From Cyclobacterium qasimii M12-11B (GTDB lineage: Bacteria; Bacteroidota; Bacteroidia; Cytophagales; Cyclobacteriaceae): DNA of 64,000 nt. The translations under genes and the position numbers were made by a program. Location: NCBI RefSeq assembly GCF_000427295.1, contig NZ_ATNM01000147.1:97452-161451 (forward strand). Direction: 5' to 3'. Each line of letters starts with the position of its first letter. The stretch's first letter is position 1. This document shows positions 29,693 to 38,298 of the stretch, in pieces. The notes beneath the pieces are model-generated. The model worked only from the letters and a program-made list of their open reading frames with translations, had not been told where the DNA came from and searched no databases.

Positions 29693-31501
29693 ATGGAAAA
29701 GATAAATAAAAAGAATGCCCTTGATGGCGGAGCCTACCTTATCAAAGAAACGGAAGCTTCTGCTGTCTTTATACCTGAGGAGTTCAGCGAGGAACAAAAA
29801 ATGATGGCTCAAGCATGTCAGGATTTTCTCGATATGGAGATTACTCCAAAAATGGAGGAAATCGACAGCATGAAGAATCCAGATCTCGTGCCTACAATCT
29901 TAAAGAAAGCAGGAGAGTTAGGTCTCCTCGGAATAGCTGTTCCTGAAGAATATGGCGGGTTGGGCATGAGTTTCAATACTTCTATGCTGATTGCAGATAT
30001 CATTGGAGCAGCGGGTTCATTTTCCACAACTTATGGTGCACATTCTGGAATAGGAACACTTCCTGTACTTTATTACGGGACAGAGGAGCAAAAGAAAAAG
30101 TACTTACCCAAGCTTACTAATGCGGACTGGGCCGCTTGTTATTGTTTAACGGAACCAGATGCTGGATCTGATGCAAACAGTGGCAAAACCAAAGCCGTAA
30201 TAAATAAGGAAGGAACCCATTACCTGATCAATGGGCAGAAAATGTGGATTTCGAATGCTGGCTTTGCGGACTTCTTTATTGTCTTTGCCAAAATAGAAGA
30301 CGATAAAAATCTTTCAGCCTTTTTGGTTGAAAAGACCTTCGGTGGAATCACAATGAATGCCGAAGAGAAAAAGATGGGAATCAAAGGAAGTTCTACCCGA
30401 CAAGTCTTTTTCAATGATTGTCCTGTGCCAGTGGAGAATTTGCTTTCTGAAAGAGGAAAAGGCTTTAAAATTGCTGTCAATATTCTCAATATTGGGCGAA
30501 TAAAATTAGGCGCAGGTGTGCTGGGCGGATGCCGGACTATTTTGGGTCATTCGATAAAATACAGTGCTGACAGGAAACAATTTGGTGTTTCTATCAATTC
30601 CTTCGGCGCTATTCAAGCAAAACTTGCAGAAATGGCCATCAGGACTTATGCCTGTGAATCGCTCTGCTATCGTGCCGGTCAGGATGTGGAAGACAGAATA
30701 GCGGCATTGGAAGCTGAAGGGATGGAACCCAACAAGGCCAAACTGAAAGGAGTAGAGCAATTTGCCATTGAGTGTGCCATTGCCAAGGTTCATGGATCTG
30801 AAGTGCTGGATTACGTAACCGATCAAGGCGTTCAAATTTATGGTGGAATGGGATATTCAGCCGATGCTCCTATGGAACGTGCCTTTAGGGACGCCAGAAT
30901 TTCCAGAATATATGAAGGTACCAATGAGATCAATCGGATTTTGATGGTAGGCATGTTGCTTAAGCGTGCGATGAAAGGGGAAATCGACGTTTTTGGCCCA
31001 GCTATGGCTGTCGCTAAAGAGTTAACATCTGTTCCTAGCTTTTCGAGTGAAGATACTTCTCAACCTTTGGCAGCAGAAAAAGCAGTCTTGAGAAACCTTA
31101 AAAAGGTGTTTCTGATGATTGGGGGAAAAGCTGCTAAGGATTTGGGGGCTAAAATGGATCAGGAACAAGAGATTATGATGAATTTGGCAGATATTATGAT
31201 TGAAATATATGCTGTGGAGTCTACTTTGTTGCGAACTGAGAAACTGTTGAATAAAAATGGTGAAGAAGCGGTGAAGGATCAATTGGCAGCCACCAAAGTT
31301 TACCTTTACGAAGCAGTAGAAAAAATTCAATCTGCCGGAAAAGAGGCCATCATGTCGTTTACCAAAGGTGATGAACAGAAAATGCTTTTGATGGGTTTAA
31401 AACGATTCACCAAGTATGACAATGTCAACACCAAAGATTTGCGCCGCGAAATTGCAGCTTCGCTTGTCTCAAAAGGAAAGTATTTCTTCTTTCATGCCTA
31501 A
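29693..31501 (+). CDS. fadE: Acyl-CoA dehydrogenase, FadE (YusJ) type
   Basis: 602 residues, longer than the ~380-residue classical enzymes because of a C-terminal helical extension (about residues 420-600), as in Bacillus FadE and mitochondrial VLCAD/ACAD9. FAD and substrate motifs: CYCLTEPDAGSDANSGKTKA, WISNAGFADFFIVFAK, SADRKQFGVSINSFGAIQAKLAEMA, QIYGGMGYSADAPMERAFRDARISRIYEGTNEI; the catalytic Glu lies in IYEGTNEI. It introduces the first double bond into acyl-CoA, passing electrons to ETF. Third gene of the fad operon. No sign of damage. Confidence 0.93.
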   Translation: MEKINKKNALDGGAYLIKETEASAVFIPEEFSEEQKMMAQACQDFLDMEITPKMEEIDSMKNPDLVPTILKKAGELGLLGIAVPEEYGGLGMSFNTSMLIADIIGAAGSFSTTYGAHSGIGTLPVLYYGTEEQKKKYLPKLTNADWAACYCLTEPDAGSDANSGKTKAVINKEGTHYLINGQKMWISNAGFADFFIVFAKIEDDKNLSAFLVEKTFGGITMNAEEKKMGIKGSSTRQVFFNDCPVPVENLLSERGKGFKIAVNILNIGRIKLGAGVLGGCRTILGHSIKYSADRKQFGVSINSFGAIQAKLAEMAIRTYACESLCYRAGQDVEDRIAALEAEGMEPNKAKLKGVEQFAIECAIAKVHGSEVLDYVTDQGVQIYGGMGYSADAPMERAFRDARISRIYEGTNEINRILMVGMLLKRAMKGEIDVFGPAMAVAKELTSVPSFSSEDTSQPLAAEKAVLRNLKKVFLMIGGKAAKDLGAKMDQEQEIMMNLADIMIEIYAVESTLLRTEKLLNKNGEEAVKDQLAATKVYLYEAVEKIQSAGKEAIMSFTKGDEQKMLLMGLKRFTKYDNVNTKDLRREIAASLVSKGKYFFFHA

Positions 31502-31510
31502 TAGACAAAG

Positions 31511-32029
31511 ATGATTCAAACTGAAGCCTGGTTAAATGGGCCTTTACCTGAAATTCCATTTCTGCTCCAACCTGCTGCACATGCACTTGTACAAGCAGAA
31601 ATGGAATTAAAGGAATGCATGGAAGATTTTCCTGATAAGCTGCTGTGGAAAACTGTTGGAGGGAGAGCTAGCGTGGGGTTTCACCTGCAACATTTATGGG
31701 GAGTAATGGATCGACTTACCACCTATGCCAAGGAACTCCCATTATCAGAATCTCAATTTCGTTATTTAAAAAAAGAGAAGATCCCTGACTTTACCTTAAC
31801 CTCTAAGGAGTTGGTAAATCGTTTTAGCGAAAAATTGGCAGAGACGCTGGAGATTTTCAGCCATACTACAGAAGAGGAACTTAGGGCTTTTCGCACGGTT
31901 GGAAGAAAGAAATTTCCAACAACCGTCATGGGCTTGTATTTTCATATTGCAGAACACAGCCAGCGCCATTTTGGACAACTTTTGGTAACGGTAAGTGTAC
32001 TTAAAGAGCGAGATTTAATGGATAGGTAA
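31511..32029 (+). CDS. DinB family protein (putative metal-dependent hydrolase/thiol transferase fold)
   Basis: 172 residues in a four-helix arrangement. The DinB/YfiT metal-binding histidines appear as SVGFHLQHLWGVMDRL near the N-third and FHIAEHSQRHFGQLL near the C-terminus. The start is 9 bases after fadE, so it may be transcribed with the fad operon. Some members are thiol S-transferases for bacillithiol or mycothiol; the role in this organism is not known, and the metal and thiol used cannot be read from the sequence. Confidence 0.75.
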   Translation: MIQTEAWLNGPLPEIPFLLQPAAHALVQAEMELKECMEDFPDKLLWKTVGGRASVGFHLQHLWGVMDRLTTYAKELPLSESQFRYLKKEKIPDFTLTSKELVNRFSEKLAETLEIFSHTTEEELRAFRTVGRKKFPTTVMGLYFHIAEHSQRHFGQLLVTVSVLKERDLMDR

Positions 32030-32194
32030 ATCATAAATACCGAAAAACTCACTTTGTAATTTAAAAGAAAGAGTATTCATCAAACTTAATTATTTGTAAG
32101 GCCTTTCGCTATCCATTTATTTTCTAAATTACAGTGTAAACCCTATTTGGCTAAATGACGGTTGCGACTGTGAAGCAAAATAATAACTGAGCGA

Positions 32195-32758
32195 ATGAAA
32201 ACTATCAAACAAGTTGTTTTTATCTTTTTTTCCCTGTTTTTGCTATATTTTTCTTTTTCAACGATAAGGCAAATAATACTTTATGGGCCAGTGCAATTGG
32301 GTTTTGGCGAGTCGTTTTTTCTGGCTTTTTTAATTAATCTATGTGTCACTGGAGTTTTCGCATTTCCAGGTTTTGTGTTTCCCACACATAGGCTGTTGCC
32401 GAGTAGCTATTATGCGATTAAAAATCCCTCCAAGATGATGAAATGGTATCGTATTCTAGGGGTAAAATATTTTCAAAAATTACTGATGCTATTCTTTTGG
32501 GGCAGAAAAGCCAACCGGAAGAAATTTTTTGATGGAACCAAAAAAGGCCTGAAGAATTTTAATTACCTATCCAGACAATCTGAATTTGGGCACATGGGTC
32601 CCTTTATTATGATTCTATTGGTAGCAATTTTACTTTTACCCTCCTCATATTTTCTATTGGTGTTTTTCATTGTTCTTATTAATTTCATAGGTAATCTTTA
32701 TCCCGTAATCCTTCAAAGATACCATAGGATAAGAATCGGAAAAATATTGTCCAACTGA
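32195..32758 (+). CDS. Hypothetical integral membrane protein, 187 aa
   Basis: Four hydrophobic segments: IKQVVFIFFSLFLLYFSF, GESFFLAFLINLCVTGVFAFPGFVF, MGPFIMILLVAILLLPSSY and FLLVFFIVLINFIGNLYPVILQRYHRIRIGK. The stretch between the second and third is strongly basic (KLLMLFFWGRKANRKKFFDGTKKGLKNF) and so cytoplasmic. I recognise no family motif; similar glycosyl-770-like small membrane proteins occur in Bacteroidota. It stands alone between DinB and an inverted repeat. Confidence 0.6.
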   Translation: MKTIKQVVFIFFSLFLLYFSFSTIRQIILYGPVQLGFGESFFLAFLINLCVTGVFAFPGFVFPTHRLLPSSYYAIKNPSKMMKWYRILGVKYFQKLLMLFFWGRKANRKKFFDGTKKGLKNFNYLSRQSEFGHMGPFIMILLVAILLLPSSYFLLVFFIVLINFIGNLYPVILQRYHRIRIGKILSN

Positions 32759-32826
32759 ATTTAGCAGACCAGTAAAGTATTCTGCCAAAAGGAACTAAAT
32801 CATTTCAGCTTATATCATAAATTCGC

Positions 32827-32893
32827 AAACCTTCCAGGTTTTGCTGATAATCAGCCTGATGTTAAAATATGACGAGTGAAACCTGGAAGGTTT
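32827..32893. repeat. Inverted repeat AAACCTTCCAGGTTT / AAACCTGGAAGGTTT
   Basis: Two 15-base arms, at 32827-32841 and 32879-32893, are reverse complements and each is itself nearly palindromic. The right arm runs into TTATTTTC, so it can act as a terminator for the membrane protein gene. AAACCTGGAAGGTTT-type arms also recur as dispersed repeats in Bacteroidota genomes, to my recollection. Only one copy pair is in this window. Confidence 0.55.
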
Positions 32894-32982
32894 TATTTTC
32901 ATAAGAACCAATTGATAAAAAAAATAGGCTGATGATTTTAGGTTACAGGTAATACTGAAAATTGAATAAGAATAAATTATAA

Positions 32983-33471
32983 ATGAAAACGATGAAAGTG
33001 GGAGTAGGAGGAGGGTGCCACTGGTGTACTGAAGGGGTATTCAGATCTGTGTTGGGTGTAAAGGAAGTCAAGCAAGGATGGATTTCTTCAGAAGCCCCTA
33101 ATAAGGACTGGTCGGAAGGGGTAGAAATTACTTTTGATCCGCTTTTGGTTGATTTATCCTTATTGATAGCCATTCATTTGCATTCACATAGCTGCACAAG
33201 TGATCATGCCTTTCGACAAAAGTACAGGTCAGCCATCTATTATTTCAATGAGGAGCAGGAAGAGCTCAGTAAATCTGCTTTGCTAGAACTACAGCGTGAT
33301 TTTGATGCGCCAATTGTCACCAAAGTGATTCCGTTTGTAGATTTTAAAATGAATACGGAGCAGTTTTTGGATTACTATAAGAAAAACCCTGACTTGCCTT
33401 TTTGTATCAACTATATAAAACCTAAACTAAATGCGTTGAAAGAACGTTTTCAAAAGCAAATGGTTAAATAA
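32983..33471 (+). CDS. Peptide methionine sulfoxide reductase MsrA-like (divergent)
   Basis: 162 residues. The MsrA active-site motif GCFWC appears as GGCHWCTEGVFRSVLGV, with the nucleophilic Cys near residue 11. The region that is normally DPT..Q..D.G.QYRS is altered to SCTSDHAFRQKYRSAIYY. The Tyr-Arg-Ser element is kept, and an extra Cys is present. It would reduce methionine-S-sulfoxide in oxidised proteins, but the divergent motifs suggest a separate clade with perhaps different recycling. msrB follows 52 bases downstream, so the two stereospecific reductases are paired. No signal peptide. Confidence 0.75.
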   Translation: MKTMKVGVGGGCHWCTEGVFRSVLGVKEVKQGWISSEAPNKDWSEGVEITFDPLLVDLSLLIAIHLHSHSCTSDHAFRQKYRSAIYYFNEEQEELSKSALLELQRDFDAPIVTKVIPFVDFKMNTEQFLDYYKKNPDLPFCINYIKPKLNALKERFQKQMVK

Positions 33472-33523
33472 TCCTTAAGCCTGGATTATTTATGAATTTA
33501 GAAAAACATAAAATTAAATACCT

Positions 33524-33973
33524 ATGAATTGGAATGATGTCATCAGCTACGCCAATAATGGAAATTTAAAGCCCGATCGTAGGGTGGAAAAATCAGATGC
33601 TGAATGGAAAAAACAGCTTACTGAAGAGGAGTTTCGGGTAACTAGACAAAAAGGAACCGAGAGGGCTTTCAGCTCAGATGTATGCAGTTCTTTTGAACCT
33701 GGTATATATGCTTGCGTTTGCTGCGGCACTTTGCTTTTTGATGCAAGTAATAAATTTGAAAGTGGTACTGGATGGCCTTCTTTTACCCAACCCATCAAAG
33801 ACAATGCGGTGGCGCACCACAAAGACAGCAGTTTTGGCATGGTGCGAGTAGAGACGCTTTGCAATACCTGCGATGCACATTTAGGACATGTATTTCCAGA
33901 TGGCCCGGCACCTAGCGGATTGCGGTTTTGCATGAATGCTGTCTCCCTTAAAAAAGTGGAAGAGGAGAATTAA
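33524..33973 (+). CDS. msrB: Peptide methionine-R-sulfoxide reductase MsrB
   Basis: 149 residues, normal length. Two CxxC zinc pairs (CVCCGTLLFD and CNTCDAHLGHVFPDG) and the catalytic Cys in GLRFCMNAVSLKKV are present, as are SGTGWPSF and the substrate-binding His/Arg context. It reduces methionine-R-sulfoxide and complements the MsrA-like protein encoded just upstream. No signal peptide, so it is cytoplasmic. Confidence 0.92.
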   Translation: MNWNDVISYANNGNLKPDRRVEKSDAEWKKQLTEEEFRVTRQKGTERAFSSDVCSSFEPGIYACVCCGTLLFDASNKFESGTGWPSFTQPIKDNAVAHHKDSSFGMVRVETLCNTCDAHLGHVFPDGPAPSGLRFCMNAVSLKKVEEEN

Positions 33974-34145
33974 AAATAGAATGCATAAGGGTTAGCATTC
34001 AAAAAAGAAATGCCTGAATTCTGTTGGGCATTTAACATTCAAAAGATTATAACCCTTTTTGCCCTTGTAAATTATCGCCAATTATGTTTAACACCGACCT
34101 ACTGAGTAGGTGAAAGAAGATTTTCTAATTAAAATAAATACCCTA

Positions 34146-36008
34146 ATGACCTATTCCAAACCGAATCCACTGGTAAAAAATAGCCTAAGGATGATTTTTA
34201 ATTTATTGATCGTCTTTTGTGCTGTTCCTGCATTTGCGCAGCAGAATGCTGTTCCGGTATTTGAAAATGGCGAAGCACAGGAAGTGAAGGCCTTTAAAGA
34301 TGCAGGGAAGTGGATCCGACATGACCTTTGGGTGGAAACGGATTTTGACAGTGATGCGGATGGTAAAATGGACCGCATGCATGTGGATGTTACACGTCCT
34401 TATCAAACTGAATATGAAGGATTAAAACTTCCGGTAATTTATATATCAAGTCCCTATTTTACCGGTGTAGCTCCAGACGTTCCCGGACTTTTTTGGGAGG
34501 TAAGGCATGAATTGGGAAACCCACCCAAAGAAAGGGCACATCCGGAGGTTAAAACCATTTATAAGCGACCATTTATCTCTGATTCCCATATTCGAGAATG
34601 GGTGCCAAGGGGATATATTGTTGTGCATAGCTCCTCTCCTGGAACAGGTTTGTCTCAAGGTGCACCTACAGTGGGTGGAGAAAATGAATCTCTTGCACCC
34701 AAAGCGGTGATTGATTGGCTTTGCGGCCGGAGAGAAGGGTATACAAGCATTGACGGCAATGAAAAGGTAGAAGCCTTCTGGTCCACGGGCAAAGTAGGAA
34801 TGACCGGTACTTCCTATAATGGCACCATTCCGCTTGCTGCTGCCACTACTGGGGTGGAAGGTCTGGAAGCCATTATACCCATTGCACCCAATACCTCTTA
34901 TTACCATTATTACAGATCGAATGGCTTGGTGCGTTCCCCCGGAGGTTATTTGGGTGAAGACATCGATGTATTGTATGACTTTATCCACAGTGGGGATACG
35001 GCTATGAGGGCGAGCAATAATGCACGTATTCGAGACAAGGAAATGAAAAATGGTATGGACAGGGAAAGCGGAGATTTAAACGATTTCTGGTTTGGACGTG
35101 ACTACTTATACCAAATGGGACCAATGAAGGCGGCTTTGTTGATGTCACATGGCTTTAATGATTGGAATGTAATGCCCGAGCATAGCTATAGAATCTATAA
35201 AAAAGCCGTTGAAATGGGCATCCCATCCCAACTTTATTACCATCAGGATGGCCATGGCGGACCACCGCCTTTTTCCATGATGAACCGTTGGTTTACCCGG
35301 TACTTGCATGGAGTAGAAAACGGCGTGGAAAATGATGCGAAGGTTTGGATCGTTCGTGAAAATGATAAACATGATAAACCAACACCATACACAGCTTATC
35401 CCAATCCGGAAGCTTCAGCTGTGGAGTTTTATTTAAAAGGAAAGGCACCAGCTGTAGGAGAATTGAACCTTGTCTCTTATGCAAACCAAGGAACTGAAAC
35501 CCTGGTGGACAATTTTTCATTTAATGGTGCTTCTCTAGCTCAAGCTGAAATATCAAATCAGCGTCTTATGTTCGTAAGTCCAGAATTAAAAGAAGACCTG
35601 CACTTATCGGGAACGGCAGAAATTACCATAAGGCTTGCTTCAAGTAAGCCTGCTGCCAACCTTTCTGTTTGGCTTGTTTCCTTGCCCTGGAATTCAGCAA
35701 AAAACGCTAAAATTACCGATAACATCATTACCAGGGGATGGGCTGATCCTCAAAACCATAGCTCACTTAGAAAAGGGAAACCACTTAAACCTGGAAAATT
35801 TTATACCATTTCATTCCCTCTCCAGCCCGACGATCAAATAATCCCTATAGGACAGAAAATTGGTTTGATGATTTTCTCTAGTGACAAGGAGTTTACCATT
35901 TGGCCGGATCCAGGGACGGAACTAACAATTGATCTTGAAAAGACTACTTTAGAATTGCCAATAGTAGGTGGAAAAGAAGCCATAATTCGAAGCTTTACCA
36001 AGCCATAA
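34146..36008 (+). CDS. CocE/NonD family hydrolase, Xaa-Pro dipeptidyl-peptidase (S15) type, secreted
   Basis: Starting at ATG 34146 (MTYSKPNPLVKNSLRMIFNLLIVFCAVPAFAQQ) gives a signal peptide with an AFA|Q cleavage site; the GTG at 34110 only lengthens the N-terminus. About 620 residues. The alpha/beta hydrolase nucleophile is in GMTGTSYNGTIPL, the acid is probably in the HGFNDWNV segment and the catalytic His in YYHQDGHGG. The C-terminal half is the jelly-roll domain of PepX_C/CocE. Such enzymes remove Xaa-Pro dipeptides from peptides in the periplasm; cocaine-esterase-like acyl hydrolases share the fold. Single gene. Confidence 0.85.
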   Translation: MTYSKPNPLVKNSLRMIFNLLIVFCAVPAFAQQNAVPVFENGEAQEVKAFKDAGKWIRHDLWVETDFDSDADGKMDRMHVDVTRPYQTEYEGLKLPVIYISSPYFTGVAPDVPGLFWEVRHELGNPPKERAHPEVKTIYKRPFISDSHIREWVPRGYIVVHSSSPGTGLSQGAPTVGGENESLAPKAVIDWLCGRREGYTSIDGNEKVEAFWSTGKVGMTGTSYNGTIPLAAATTGVEGLEAIIPIAPNTSYYHYYRSNGLVRSPGGYLGEDIDVLYDFIHSGDTAMRASNNARIRDKEMKNGMDRESGDLNDFWFGRDYLYQMGPMKAALLMSHGFNDWNVMPEHSYRIYKKAVEMGIPSQLYYHQDGHGGPPPFSMMNRWFTRYLHGVENGVENDAKVWIVRENDKHDKPTPYTAYPNPEASAVEFYLKGKAPAVGELNLVSYANQGTETLVDNFSFNGASLAQAEISNQRLMFVSPELKEDLHLSGTAEITIRLASSKPAANLSVWLVSLPWNSAKNAKITDNIITRGWADPQNHSSLRKGKPLKPGKFYTISFPLQPDDQIIPIGQKIGLMIFSSDKEFTIWPDPGTELTIDLEKTTLELPIVGGKEAIIRSFTKP

Positions 36009-36186
36009 ACCCTATTTAAGCTAAAGAAGCGTTTCATTTTTTACTAAAATGAGCTGAACCCAAGAATAGAAATCTGCGTTTGGTCAAATAAGAATTATGT
36101 AAAAGCATCACTTCTGAATTGCCCTATAACCTTACTGATCTTTCTATCAGTTATTTAGCACCAAAATTCATTTTAGTAAAAAAACC

Positions 36187-36702
36187 ATGAAAACACAAAC
36201 ACTAGCATTATTAGTCTTTTTATTTATTTCTCAAGGCCTTATGGCACAAGAAAAAGTGAAGGACTTCACACTACCTGCCGTTGGGGATGAAAAACCATTT
36301 GTTTTAAGTGAAGCAAAAGGAAAATACGTTGTCTTACATTTTTTGCTTAAAACGGAATGCCCTTATTGCATTCGGCATACAAATGATTATGTAGAAGAAA
36401 CTGCGGGACTAAAAGATGTAGTTCAGGTATTTATTAAACCTGATTCTGATGAGGAAATCAAGGAATGGGCAGAAAATCTGGAGGAAGATAGTTTTACAAT
36501 CTACCGGGATGTGGATGCTCATTTGGCAGATGAATTAGGTGTTCCTGGCGGGTACTCTTTTCACAATCAACTGGTACATTATCCCGCTTTGATTTTGATT
36601 GGCCCTGATGGAAAGGAAGTCTATAGGTACATAGGAAAGAAAAATTCCGACAGATTACCTGTTAAAAAATTTATGACTGTTTTGGAAGGTTTAAAGAATT
36701 AA
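36187..36702 (+). CDS. Exported thioredoxin-fold / AhpC-TSA family protein
   Basis: 171 residues with a signal peptide (MKTQTLALLVFLFISQGLMAQ). The thioredoxin-like domain holds CPYC in FLLKTECPYCIRH, with the Pro-containing cis loop later in HYPALILIGPDG. The CxxC suggests a disulfide oxidoreductase or a peroxiredoxin of the Bcp/TlpA type acting in the periplasm. Its position after the secreted S15-type peptidase may be incidental, as 178 bases separate them. The precise function is not assigned. Confidence 0.75.
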   Translation: MKTQTLALLVFLFISQGLMAQEKVKDFTLPAVGDEKPFVLSEAKGKYVVLHFLLKTECPYCIRHTNDYVEETAGLKDVVQVFIKPDSDEEIKEWAENLEEDSFTIYRDVDAHLADELGVPGGYSFHNQLVHYPALILIGPDGKEVYRYIGKKNSDRLPVKKFMTVLEGLKN

Positions 36703-36735
36703 ACTGCTAGTAGTTGAAAGTGGATTGTTTTATTT

Positions 36736-36780
36736 CAACAGCCTTAGAAGTGAAATTTAAAAAGCTTCTAAAGGCTGTTG
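36736..36780. terminator. Bidirectional terminator hairpin
   Basis: CAACAGCCTTAGAAG (36736-36750) pairs with CTTCTAAAGGCTGTTG (36765-36780) with one bulged base, a stem of 15 bp. T-rich sequence flanks both sides. It lies between convergent genes, and its right arm covers the last codons of the leftward membrane protein gene. Confidence 0.75.
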
Positions 36781-37067
36781 TTTACAATAAGCAGAAGCAG
36801 AACCAAGTTGATAACCAATCGAAAGATCCCCAGTAAAATGGCTGTTCTGAGATGATCTACAAGATTTTTATGGGTTAAGCTTATATAGAGCATTGCCCCA
36901 ACCAGCACAATATTACATAGGGTAACGGCTATTAAGGAATAATTATACCAAATGGGCAAGTCAACCCTGTAAAAAACCCCGTAGAGGATGTAAATGATCA
37001 GGGTCAATGTACTGCTTCGGGTATTCCATTTGTACAATAATTCTCTGTTTATTTCTTTGGCAAACAT
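36768..37067 (-). CDS. Hypothetical membrane protein, 99 aa
   Basis: Short protein with three hydrophobic segments: STLTLIIYILYGVFYR, YSLIAVTLCNIVLVGAMLYISL and TAILLGIFRLVINLVLLLLIVNNSL. No motif known to me. It stands alone, read leftward against the preceding thioredoxin-like gene, with which it shares a terminator. Likely real because the frame is clean and the hydrophobic pattern regular, but function cannot be assigned. Confidence 0.6.
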   Translation of the reverse strand: MFAKEINRELLYKWNTRSSTLTLIIYILYGVFYRVDLPIWYNYSLIAVTLCNIVLVGAMLYISLTHKNLVDHLRTAILLGIFRLVINLVLLLLIVNNSL

Positions 37068-37458
37068 TTTTTTTATTTATGGTGAACTCAATATAACCAA
37101 TTGAAAGCCCATAACAAACCTAGGCCATTTTGAGGGTTGAGCTTTCGAGGAAAGATCAGGTAGACATTAAGATTGGTGGAATTCAAATAAACTTTAAATC
37201 CCTAATAGTTATCCTTTTGCTATCGGTAATCGCTTATTTAATAAAAATAGTCCATGACTTCCAGTCACTGCTCCAGCTATAGTCAAATGGCTTAGCAATA
37301 GGAGAACCCAAGGGGCCTTGTGCATGAATGAAAGGTTTTAATCAGATTTTCTTTGGCGAAGGCCATTCTGTTGAAAAAAAAAAGCAAAAAAACCCACCTT
37401 CGCTTTATTTGACAGCAAAGGTGGGTTGATACTGAAATTATTGGGTTTATTGAAAATT
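37068..37458. other. Intergenic region
   Basis: 390 bases between two leftward genes. Apart from the terminator at 37386-37427 I see no gene, RNA or repeat. A poly-A/T run flanks the terminator stem. Confidence 0.5.
37386..37427 (-). terminator. Rho-independent terminator of the second ThuA gene
   Basis: On the minus strand AACCCACCTT (complement of 37427-37418) pairs with AAGGTGGGTT (complement of 37400-37391), followed by a T run. It sits about 30 bases after the restored stop codon of the ThuA gene. Confidence 0.8.
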
Positions 37459-38253
37459 CTATTTCATCATTAAGGTACCTTTTACAAAGGTTTTCCCAAT
37501 GCAGCGTACCAGATGCCACCATAAAGGTGTTTTAAGAAATCTGCATCTTCAAAAGCTTCTTCCACATGACCTAGACCGGTGTAGAAAACCCTTCCTCCAT
37601 CATATTCATGGTACCAGGAGATCGGGTGGACAGCACCCATGCCCATTTTTTTTACCATTGCGTTCTCCTACATTATAGGATGACTCATCCAGTTGTAAAA
37701 GGATATTTACATTTGAATTGAAGTTTTTAAACTCGTACCACTCATCTGTCCAAAGCCATTTGTCGTTCAGGTGATAAGTAGACGGGTGGTCTCCATTCAT
37801 CACTTTAATCCTGGCCGTTTGTTGGTGGGGGTGGTTGTTAAATTGCCCGCCAATCAATTTGGTATACCAGGGCCAGTCATATTCTGTATCCGTAGCACTA
37901 TGAACACCAACTATGCCTTTTCCACTTTTAACGAAGCGTTCAAAAGCTGCTTTTTCATCTGCGTTTAGAATTGTTCCTGTGGTACTCATCATTATGATAA
38001 CATCGTATTTTTCAAGATTTTTATCGTTAATCAAACTGGCATCTTCTGTTGCATATACATCAAATCGATGCTTGTCAGCCAACTTTTTTATGGCAGCCAC
38101 ACCCTCAGGGATGGATTGATGCCTGAACCCAGAAGTCTTACTCAGGACCAAAGCCCTAAATTGCTGGGCTTGACTAATTGATGGAAGCCCTGCCAATAAT
38201 AGGCATAGGGCCAGCAGTGAATATAATTTGAGTTTATTGCTTAGGATGTTCAT
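37459..38253 (-). CDS. ThuA domain-containing protein, exported (frameshifted as sequenced)
   Basis: N-terminal signal MNILSNKLKLYSLLALCLLLAGLPSISQAQQ, then a ThuA domain: VLSKTSGFRHQSIPEGVAAI, GIVGVHSATDTEYDWPWYTKLIGGQFNNHP, WTDEWYEFKNF. The ORF stops at 37606 after NGKKNGHGCC, but removing one T from the plus-strand T8 run at 37646-37653 gives NGKKMGMGAVHPISWYHEYDGGRVFYTGLGH and a stop at 37459-37461; about 264 residues in all. It closely resembles the ThuA part of the protein at 2778-6213 but lacks the dehydrogenase. ThuA proteins are tied to sugar, notably trehalose, metabolism by association; the activity is unproven. Confidence 0.82.
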
Positions 38254-38298
38254 AGGATAGGTTATTATAATTAAAAATATGCAACGATTATAACGTTT

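Noticed and set aside
30506..30835. ORF of 109 codons on the minus strand inside fadE
   Set aside because: It lies opposite an intact gene with clear motifs and has no family resemblance. Typical shadow ORF.
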